Source: Steinernema hermaphroditum (lineage: Eukaryota; Nematoda; Chromadorea; Rhabditida; Steinernematidae). Taken from it: a stretch of DNA of 64,000 bases. The translations under genes and the position numbers were made by a program. Shown piece after piece: positions 55,731 through 64,000 of the stretch. The stretch spans positions 6,882,001 to 6,946,000 of the forward strand of contig CM059621.1 of assembly GCA_030435675.1 (NCBI GenBank), given 5' to 3'. A model generated the notes under the pieces. It was given only the letters and a program-made list of their open reading frames with translations, did no database searches and was not told where the DNA came from. Numbering within the stretch: position 1 is the stretch's first letter; every line of letters starts with the position of its first letter.

Positions 55731-58009
55731 ACGACTGACTGTACAAGAACTGACACAACCGAAGGATATGAATAAAACCTGATCCAATAGTGGTATTCTC
55801 ATAATAGTGCAAATGGGCAGGGATTGAAGAGCGCAAGTGTTGAATGAGTTTTCTTTTTTTCATCCTTTGTTTTTTTGTGCGCACATGTAAACAACTTCCT
55901 CGCAATTTACAGCGTGCGATCCCGCCGCACACCTGGTGTGCTTGTATCAGAAATATTTTGCATTCAAAGTTCCTCCAGTTCACCACTTCTTCAAACATCG
56001 CCTGCAGCTTCCGAAGATCATTGTTCAGAGATTGTTTTCCTTTCCTGTGTCCTTTTATCATCAAAATGTCTTCGTTCGTGCCGTTCGTTTGACCGAGGGA
56101 CGGGAGCAAAATTAGGGCACTATTCTACAGGATGTATTTTTTATTGTCGACCACGCAGAAATTAACGGTGATAACTTCAGGCTCAAAAGTAGTTTTTACA
56201 GTAACCCGGACTTTCTCATTGGCAGGTGATTCCAGCTCCTCGGGATATTAGCGGCAAAGACACATTTCCCACATTAAGTGGTCACTAATTTGTTTTCGGT
56301 GCCTCTTCCGGCGCCCCCGCGGCCGCCTCCGTTCTCCGACCGAAAGTGCATTCCGAGGTGACTTGCCTGAACTGCCCAACTACGATTCCCCGTCTATGTC
56401 TGCCCGTCTGAACCTCGACTGTCTCGTTTATGTCCGTTTCTGGCGCCCTGGATCGCCGGGACATCGATCGTCGGCGCCTCCTGGAGGTAAGTCTTCTTCT
56501 TCTTTTGATTGGTTGCTCGCCTCCGCGTGTTGACACCTGTTTTCCACGTCCGGGACGACCCCCCGCTGATATGATAGCGCACGCAGAAAGCGCTCCAAAC
56601 GAGATCACCGAACCGGAGAACTCCTCGTGGCCTCCGTGGGTGGCGGCGACTACTTCGCCTCCTCCGATTTCACTTTCCGCGCGATCGGTCACCGCCTTTG
56701 CACCGCCCGCTGATCTGATTCAGCGCGCCACTCGCAACTTTGCATCGATTTTGTCGATTCGCATATGCATATCCACGACGGGCTTAGACGGACGTCCCCT
56801 GTTTTGTCACCGCCGACGTGTGCCTCGGCGCTTCTTCGCCGTGGCACTCTCCTTGGTTCGCCGCCTCGACTTTATGACTGCTGCTAACGAATTTGTTTTG
56901 GTGCTTCGAGATTGGCCGACTTTTCCGGCGCTTTGTGCTGTCGTCTTCTATCCATAAAGAGAGGGGAGGGAGGGTGTTTCCATCGAGTTGCTTCGGGTTT
57001 TGCGCCATCGTTTCCGATCTGCTGGCGTTGTTATCTATGACCTGTATGGTGCCGCGAGTTGTGACACCTCCTAAGCCTATTTTGATGATCAAAGTCAACA
57101 TGAAAGGAAGCGGTGAACCCAGAAAAATACACAAAATTCGTGTCATCATTTTTCCATCCAGATATGTGGGTAGATATGGCTACACTTAATGAAGACCATG
57201 TATCAAGAAGATACTTTCCTTCTAGGTCTTGCCCCATTTTCTTGTCTTCTGTGAGATGTAATCTGTTTATTCATCCAGTTTATTGTACAAAGACAGACTT
57301 TTCCCGCTTTTTTAACATCTCGTTTCGTTGCCACATCGTTTGGCGTACCGCATAATAAGTTTGTGATTTGACTTACACGCAAACAAATGGAAACAAGCAC
57401 AAAACGAAGAAGTAGTAGGCACTTGGTCCTTGGTTCAGAAGCTAGTTTTTAGCCTCCCAACCATTTGGATCGAGCTACAAAAGTTCTGTTCATATTTTGC
57501 CGTCTCTTAGTTACTAGTGAGAGAAGCAGTGGGCCAATTACTTTAATGATAATATTTTTGTTTTTTCACGGTATAATTTTGGTCTGACTGAGACTGACTG
57601 ACGGACTTTGCCATGAAATCTTTCTTAAGAAAGTCCATGAATATTCGTTCAAATACATAGCATATAACTTGTAAAAGGTCAAAGAGTCGCTTTTGCACAA
57701 TAACCACTTTTGCCATAAGCCGTTTTCCGCTTCAGTAAACACCACTTTCCGCGCTAGTAAACCATCCGTTTTCTCCTTTCATTCCCGCAAAGTTCCTAAT
57801 TGATGGGAGGACAAGAACGCCAATCCAATTTATTATTTCCTTTCTCTGGACGTCGTCGAATGCGTTTGTTGTCGTGCTTCGTTTACGCTGATGTTACTTT
57901 AATTGTACATACTCCAGTTTGCGCTCCTTACTACGACCATAATTGATGGAATTGCTTTGCCTTTGATTGGCGATCCGTCTGCGTTAAGTATGGGGACGGT
58001 AGAGCCTAT

Positions 58010-58234
58010 GTGCATCCTGGGAAAATAGTGAAAAATGGAATTCATTACAATGAATCATTCTATGACTCATCTATGATTCATGGATATTGTCTAGACTATA
58101 GGAACATGCCTGGACAGTCGATAATCTGCAACTTGACTAGACAGTACTCAGACGTAGACATTGACTACAGTTGCCTTGTCTACAGTATTGATGATTTTGA
58201 AGCGAACGAAGCTTTTTGTAGCATCAAACGATAG
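58010..58234 (+). CDS. Doubtful short frame, possible gene fragment
   Basis: The frame reads protein-like (MHPGKIVKNGIHYNESFYD; GYCLDYRNMPGQSIICNL; DYSCLVYSIDDFEANEAFC) with spaced cysteines and aromatic residues, and is open upstream from about 57990. It has no signal peptide or recognised domain. It may be an exon remnant of a secreted protein gene. Confidence 0.2.
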   Translation: MHPGKIVKNGIHYNESFYDSSMIHGYCLDYRNMPGQSIICNLTRQYSDVDIDYSCLVYSIDDFEANEAFCSIKR

Positions 58235-58363
58235 TAGTAAAATCGAAATCCTGCATAGTGTAGTATCACGGCGTCCATCGTAGCCGATCACCTTAGTGTC
58301 GCCGAACCTGGCATATATACTCTCATTACATTTCTTTGAATTGGTCATGAAAGGCCATCTTAT

Positions 58364-59056
58364 GTGGTTTACTCAATGGTGCGCAGATATACATAAGTGA
58401 GTTGCAACAATTGGACTTTAACCTAAACTCCAGTGGAGTTTGGTTCAAACTACAAGAATTGTCATTAATACGGTAAAATTGGCGTCAAATTCTCATACTT
58501 TTTGGTTGTTGTTCTATTGATCGCATCGCAGGCTCTGATCGTAGGTGCAGTGTATCAGAGATGCAAGACCGATCAATTTAGTCGACGAACCTGACACCAT
58601 CGGAGACTCCACACTCTGATGCATCTTAGAAAATTTCTGTAAGATGGATAGATATGAATATCTTTTGGAAGTCCGCGGACGTTTCTTTGATGTATTTGGA
58701 GGATGGAAATGAGGCTTCCCGCTTGATCGAGCCATTACAGTATCTTCTTCCAGCACATTTAATCCCTGTCCTGGAGAGACGGAGACAATCCCGATACATG
58801 GCTGAATTTTCCGTGGATCAATCTTCGTGAAAACCATGGGAGCACTCAAAGTTCGCTTTGAGATACTCATTTGACATCTTATGGGCCATGTAGTGTTATG
58901 CCGTCTTCTGTAGTTTACTCAATTATGAGCAGATATGAGCGACTTGAAACAGTTGGACTTTCACCTAAACTCCAGTGCAATTTGGTTCAGACTACAAGAA
59001 GAGTCATTGATACGCCAAAATTCGAGTCAAATTCCTATACAAGACTTTTTGGTGGC
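58364..59056 (+). repeat. Direct repeat of about 147 bases, copies 58364-58510 and 58910-59056
   Basis: Both copies read GT(G/A)GTTTACTCAAT, then GCAGATAT, CA(A)TTGGACTTT, CCTAAACTCCAGTG, TTTGGTTCA(A/G)ACTACAAGAA, GTCATT, ATAC and TTTTTGGT, with about one change in six. They are 546 bases apart in the same direction and the similarity starts a little earlier (GGCCAT phrases). No intact frame is conserved in both, so a non-coding element or a decayed exon pair is possible. Confidence 0.7.
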
Positions 59057-59529
59057 GTCGTAGGCGTATAAATGCACGCGTCCGAGCACAGTACAGCACT
59101 CCAATGTCCACTCCACAGGGCTCCTTATCAGCTGTTCTCCCCTCCCCTCCGCTGCCTTCCATCCGAGGATGACTCGATGCCCCTTATCACTCCGTTTTTG
59201 AGAACTGTTTGCTCCGCCGTGCATCCACCCTTTACTATAACTTCAGTGGCGACCTTGACCTTGCGCACTCCTGACATCGTCGTGAATTGGGCCAGCAGCT
59301 GAGCTCGTGTAATGCTTCGGGCTGCGCGCCTCAATGGAGCGCCACATGTGAATGGAACTCCTTTGTGGGCCGATCAGATCGGCTAGACGACTAGGTCGAG
59401 TATAGTTTGGACGTGCTTATCGCCGCCGCGCCGACCCGAGGCGACGCCGAGTGACTGTTGGCATTGTTTCGCCCTTCGTTCCTCTCGATTCCTCTTCCTT
59501 CAAGTAGTTCCCCTTGCAGGCGCCGCACA

Positions 59530-62509
59530 ATGGATTCCCTCGAGCGGAACCGACCGCTCAGGCACATGCTCGTCATGTCGTTCCTAATGTGGGCGGTCGG
59601 ACCCAACCACTGGTTCAAGATCAGCGCCATCTACGTCGTTTACCGCATCTTCTCCTCGGAACTGGCGATGCGCTGCCTGAAAACTCTCCCCAGGGACCTC
59701 AAGGGCCTCGCCCTCCTCGTCAGGGTGCAGCTCCGGATGCGCGCCGCCTTCAGGGCCAACCGGCCCCTCTCGGACATGTTCCTCGACGTCGTTAGGCAGA
59801 ACCCGGACAAAGAGGCCGTTGTGGAAGTGGAGAGCGGAAGGAAGCTCACTTTCAAGGAACTCAACGAACTGGCCAACAAGTACGCCAACTACTTCCAGGT
59901 ACTTTCGGTGCCCCTTCCGGCAGTCCCTTAATCGGAGATTCAGAGCATCGGCTACCGGAAAGGAGACGTCGTCGCCCTCTACGTCGAGAACAGCGCCGCC
60001 TTCTTCGCCGTCTGGCTCGGTCTCAGCAAGGTTGGTATCGTGACCGCCTGGATCAACTCAAACCTCAAGTTGGAACCCTTGGCCCATTCCATCAAGGTAT
60101 CCAACTGTAAGTGCGTCGTCACAACGAGCACTCTTCTGCCGAGTAAGTTTCAAAACACAACGTTATGCCGCCATATATATAAAAAAAGGGATAAGAAGTG
60201 GAGCTAGACCCATATTCCACATCTGTTGGTCATTCTTTCTTGTGCCAATAATACCCGAGAGCATTAACCACAAAAAAGTGTAGATTCGGAAGAAGTCATG
60301 CCCTGTAATACCCATCCCATGGAAGTCTAAAAATCTCCACATCTGTCTACGCGACAAATTTTGCAGACAGACAGTCCGGCAGGAATCACCGTGAGACGGT
60401 GGGAAACCGACCGATTTCAGACAGATATTGTGTACAGTTATTGTCTAGAGTGACCAACGCACGCTGAATTTCTGAGAGAGCCGATCGCCACCGGTGGTCC
60501 TAAGGAACTGAAGCAAATTGTGATTTTTCGAATAGTTAAACTTCCTTATAGAGATTATAATACAACAGATTTTGTTTGGGACATTTCCGGATGTCCAGGC
60601 ACTGTTTAAATACGTATTCATGCCATTCCGTTCAAAACTATGTCTAGCCCTATCAGGAGATGTAATAATAAGCACTTCAATTACCAGCGTTACGAGATGC
60701 TCTTTAGCCTACAAGAACGCCGTGGAAGCGGGCCTTCTCCCCTCGGACATCAAGATGTTCCTCGTAGACGACTCCGAAGACACGTCACTCCCTTTCACGG
60801 CCTTCGCGCGCGAATTGGCCGAAGTGGCGACGAAAGAACCTGCTCGCCTGGATGACGTCGACTTCAAGAGTGTGGTTGTTGTTTTGAGGCGCCGATAGCG
60901 AGGTCATTTCAGGCGTGCTCTGCTACATCTACACCAGCGGTACGACGGGCAACCCGAAACCGGCCATCATCAAACATTACAGGTAACTGACTTTGAACGG
61001 AGCGAATTCGGCCGATGAAAAGTAAACAAACAGTCCTAAAATCGATCATGTGGAGAACGCGATTAGGAGTGGAAGGGGAATTAGGGCACGTGGTGGGCGA
61101 AAACAAACTGATTTGCTCTTACAGTACACCAGTCGTCATAGCAACAAGCGTTTGAGTGGATTACAAAAGACACAAAAAAACGGGGACTACCTGTTTGAGT
61201 CCAAAAGAGATATCGAATCACAACACTTGCTAGTCAAGAGCAAGTAGAGCTCATTTTCATCACAATTGAACTCCTTTATACCATGCATCTTTCAGGTACT
61301 TCATGATGGCGATGGGCGGCGGAAAGGCGTTCGGCGTGGGACCCTCAGACAGGATGTACATCACGATGCCGATGTACCACTCGGCGGCGGGGATCCTCGG
61401 CGTCGGACAGTGCCTGACGCAAGGGACGACGATTGTGGTGCGCAAGAAGTTCTCTGCGACGAACTTCTGGAAGGACTGCTGTCGCTTCGAGTGCACGGGC
61501 AGTCAGTACATCGGCGAGATCTGCCGCTACCTCCTGGCGCAGAAACATCTCCCCGAGGAGCGGCAGCACAAGGTGCGAGTGATGTTCGGGAACGGGCTGC
61601 GCGGGGAACTGTGGCCCCAGTTCGTCGAGCGTTTCGGCATCCAGAAGATCGGCGAACTCTACGGCAGCACGGAGGGCAACTCGAACATCCTCAACATCGA
61701 CAACAAGGTCGGCGCCTGCGGCTTCTTCCCCATCTACCCCTTCTTGACGAAGCTCTACCCGGTGCGGCTGGTGAAGGTGGACGAGGAAACGGGCGAGATC
61801 GTCAGGGACGCCAATGGTCTCTGCGTGAGCTGCAGGCCCGGGGAGACCGGAGAGATGGTGGGCGTCATTGACCAGAAGGACCCGCTCCTCCACTTCGAGG
61901 GCTACGTCAACAAGGACGACACGAGCAAGAAGATCCTGAACAACGTGTTCAAGAAGGGCGACTGCGTCTTCACCTCCGGGGACATCCTCTACTGGGACGA
62001 GCTCGGCTACCTCTACTTCAAGGACCGTCGGGGAGATACGTTCCGTTGGAAGGGAGAAAACGTGAGCACCACGGAGGTGGAGCGCATCCTCCAGCCCGTG
62101 ATGAGTGTCGAGGACGCCACCGTATACGGAGTCGAGATTCCCGGTGAGAACCACCCACTTCTGAGCTGTAAGCAACGCCCTCATTCCAGGAACTGAGGGC
62201 CGCGCCGGTATGGCCGGAGTGGTGCTCAAAGAAGCTGTGGACGTGGACCAGTTCCTCGAGGAGATCGCCAAACGTCTCTTGGACAACTTGGCCGCCTATG
62301 CTATCCCCTGTTTCGTGCGTATTTGCAAAGAAGTCGACCGGACGGGTACCTTCAAGCTGAAGAAGACGAACCTCCAGAAGGAGGGCTACGACCTCTCCCG
62401 GTGCCACGGCGACCGTATCTTCTTCTGGGTGGGCCCCGAGCGACGCTACGCCGAGTTGGACGCCGAGATGGAGGAGAAGATCAAGACCAGCCGCTACAAC
62501 AAGTTTTAG
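59530..62509 (+). CDS. Fatty acid transport protein / very-long-chain acyl-CoA synthetase (SLC27, FATP4-like)
   Basis: Activates long and very long fatty acids to acyl-CoA at the ER or plasma membrane and so promotes uptake. Exons 59530-59898, 59944-60142, 60708-60869, 60913-60982, 61296-62143 and 62190-62509 give 655 residues in phase. An N-terminal membrane segment lies near residues 12-38 (HMLVMSFLMWAVGPNHWF). AMP-binding motif YIYTSGTTGNPKPAI (about 248-262), MPMYHSAAGILG, GNGLRGELW, ELYGSTEGN, and the FATP signature from GDILYWDELGYLYFKDR through GDTFRWKGENVSTTEVE (about 495-530) are all present; YNKF is the end. C. elegans acs-20 and acs-22, needed for the cuticle barrier, are the likely counterparts; I cannot decide between them. 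An acceptor CTTGCAG 11 bases before the ATG may be a trans-splice site. AATAAA at 62680-62685. Codon use is strongly GC-biased. Confidence 0.93.
60396..60492 (+). repeat. Dispersed repeat copy in intron of the acyl-CoA synthetase gene
   Basis: ACGGTGGGAAACCGACCGAT, TTCAGACAGAT, TTGTCTAGAGTGACC, then ATTTCTGAGAGAGCCGATCG. Same family as 32624-32730 and 43281-43338. It lies in the 565-base intron 2 and probably explains part of that intron's length. Confidence 0.65.
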
Positions 62510-64000
62510 GCTCTCTTCTCTGTATATACGTGTCTTTGAAGACGTTCCATTCACTTAGACGCATTCCCAAACTGCGATGTTCTGCCTTCGGGTATCTCAA
62601 AGATTCACAAACTTTTATTGGCATTTATGCTGATTCCACTTGCTCAACTCCGTCCGGATGCCGTACAATGAATACATGTAATAAATATACGAACGATATT
62701 TGATCGATGGCACTTGATTCTTTGGGTGCAGAAAAGATCAAAGGCAACGTCTTCCTCGTGGGCTACAGTGTAAAGTATCAGAAGAGGAAAGGTATTTGGT
62801 CACCTGAGCAATCTCATTAAAACAAAGCGGAATTGACCCTGGGAAACTCGTTGGCGAATCGAAGATCTTTAACCTTCGATCGAGGATAAAAAAACGGAGA
62901 TGCAATGATTAGCAAACGCTAATTTCGGACAGGCCTGGAACACCGTAGTTTCAACGTTTTGCCAAGAAAGCCGTCACCATCTATTCAAGCGGAAGCTGAC
63001 TTTTCATTCCGACATTCGTTTTGGGCATTTATGCGGAGTCCGAGAAGAGGAGAGAATTTCATCTGTCGGTTTTATTTTCGTTTTTCTCTATCTTTCTAGG
63101 CTCCCTCACACATATCACACCACTCAGAAAGCGTATGGCTGGTTTTTCTACATGGTTTTTTTCTGGAAGCTTTCTTCGTTTCTTTTCTTCTAAAGTGCTC
63201 TTTCTGATGACCACAATACCACATAACGATTCCATATAAAGCGCAAGAAGTTAGGCGTTCCTGAGATTCCCAAATGATTCTGTGGAAAGAATCAAAGGGT
63301 CAGATAGAACAGGTTCCAGTACAAAGAGATCGCCGGTGCAATTCACGGAAAGGAATGTGAACGGGGAGTGGAGGCGCTACGGGTAATTCGTTTTTCTATT
63401 GAGTGCATTTGTTACGGAAATAACAGAACCAGTTCGGGCATTCGAGTTCGAGTGCGTCTGAATTGGAAAGAGAAAGAGAGCAGACTGGTATTGAAACGTA
63501 GGTTACATGAAAAGTAACGGCATGGAGGCACGACCGATCTACCTCCGAATCTCTCTGAAGGTGACGCATCTGTCAGACTGTCGCACTTCTCAGATCTCGT
63601 AAGATAGCCGTCACCGTTTCCTGTTCACATTAAAACGGTGACGGCGCCGGCGTCAGGGACGGCAATGATGGCCCAATGTGAACATCTTGGACGTCGTCGT
63701 GCGTAGATCTATTTGTAGATCAAGCATATTTATCTAGAAGAAACGGAAATTTTGGCAACACCAACGTCTTCGACTTGGTCAGGCCACTCGCCCAGAATCT
63801 AGGTTCCTGTTTACATTAGAAGTGCTACAGTCTTGTTGAAATATCGCAGTATGCTGTTCAAAATAACAGCGATTCCCAAACAGAGATCGGAAAACAATCC
63901 AAAGATTGATTCTTGCTCCGGGCTCGTTTTGAGGTTGCGACGGCAGAGATCGCAATTTCCGAATGGTTCGCTTGATAGCAGAGAATGAAAAAGGTCGCAG
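62510..64000. other. Downstream spacer to the right edge
   Basis: No gene supported. The first 180 bases are 3' UTR of the acyl-CoA synthetase gene. The rest has short frames only and an interlocking pair of inverted repeats at 63607-63683. Confidence 0.4.
63607..63683. repeat. Two overlapping inverted repeats
   Basis: GCCGTCACCGTTT (63607-63619) is the exact reverse complement of AAACGGTGACGGC (63633-63645), with a 13-base loop. Inside that loop TGTTCACATT (63622-63631) is the exact reverse complement of AATGTGAACA (63674-63683). The two stems interlock, so they cannot both form as simple hairpins. Confidence 0.75.

Larger units (their letters stand above)
55731..59529. other. Region between PDZ gene and acyl-CoA synthetase gene
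   Basis: About 3.8 kb without a firm gene. A short frame from ATG 56430 (MSVSGALDRRDIDRRRLLE) ends at a perfect GTAAGT donor at 56487 and could be the first exon of an unseen transcript. It does not join the acyl-CoA synthetase start in phase. The minus strand of the same region is also open and basic. Two frames near 58010 and 58514-58870 are doubtful. A direct repeat pair lies at 58364-58510 and 58910-59056. Confidence 0.4.

Noticed and set aside
56285..56957. Overlapping frames on both strands (135 and 175 residues)
   Set aside because: Neither has recognised features; a GTAAGT donor at 56487 suggests at most a short first exon, with no partner exon found.
61345..62286. Long minus-strand frame of 313 residues
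   Set aside because: Shadow of the GC-rich acyl-CoA synthetase exon; the plus strand carries all family motifs.

Overview
The window is nuclear DNA of a nematode, most likely a free-living rhabditid other than C. elegans. The reasons are: nearly all reconstructed introns are only 42-50 bases long, with TTTCAG or TTTAG acceptors; several genes have a clear acceptor just upstream of the start codon, as expected for trans-splicing; and the protein-coding genes match nematode families (rpl-30, a lin-32-type atonal bHLH factor, eat-6 Na+/K+ ATPase, ags-3, C-type lectins, a FATP-type acyl-CoA synthetase). No operon, virus, CRISPR array or bacterial element was seen. Exon models were built by hand from reading frame, splice signals and phase. 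For most genes the exon lengths add up to a multiple of three, which supports the models.

Layout. 0-9 kb: a family-31 galactosyltransferase running off the left edge (-), rpl-30 (+), a repeat-containing spacer, lin-32 (+) in a wide non-coding domain, and a tRNA-Ala (-). 8.7-10.2 kb: two small genes (+). 10.5-18.4 kb: a plasma-membrane Ca2+ ATPase (+) and the Na+/K+ ATPase alpha subunit (-), tail to tail with only about 110 bases between their stop codons. 18.8-23.2 kb: a secreted-protein cluster of two divergent, homologous C-type lectin genes and a threonine-rich, cysteine-rich secreted protein. 23.7-29.2 kb: three tRNA-His and three tRNA-Ser(GCT) copies, partly an inverted duplication, three of them lying in introns of two genes. 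29-38.8 kb: mostly non-coding DNA with repeats and one frame-broken gene of a nematode-type family. 38.9-40.5 kb: a secreted CULT-domain (cereblon thalidomide-binding fold) protein. 44-49.8 kb: ags-3 (-), with TPRs and four GoLoco motifs. 52.2-55.7 kb: a USP16/45-type deubiquitinase and a double-PDZ protein (+). 59.5-62.5 kb: a fatty-acid transport protein / very-long-chain acyl-CoA synthetase (+). The rest is spacer with dispersed repeats.

Functionally this is a mixed chromosomal neighbourhood. The clearest pairing is the two ion pumps, which together maintain cytosolic Ca2+ and the Na+ and K+ gradients. The lectins, threonine-rich protein, fibronectin-III-like protein and CULT protein are secreted and could act at surfaces or in defence, but this is inference. 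The most unusual points are an in-frame tandem duplication around a splice acceptor of the Ca2+ ATPase, that pump's very short tail without the calmodulin-binding region, the mobile-looking tRNA-His/tRNA-Ser module, and the secreted CULT protein.
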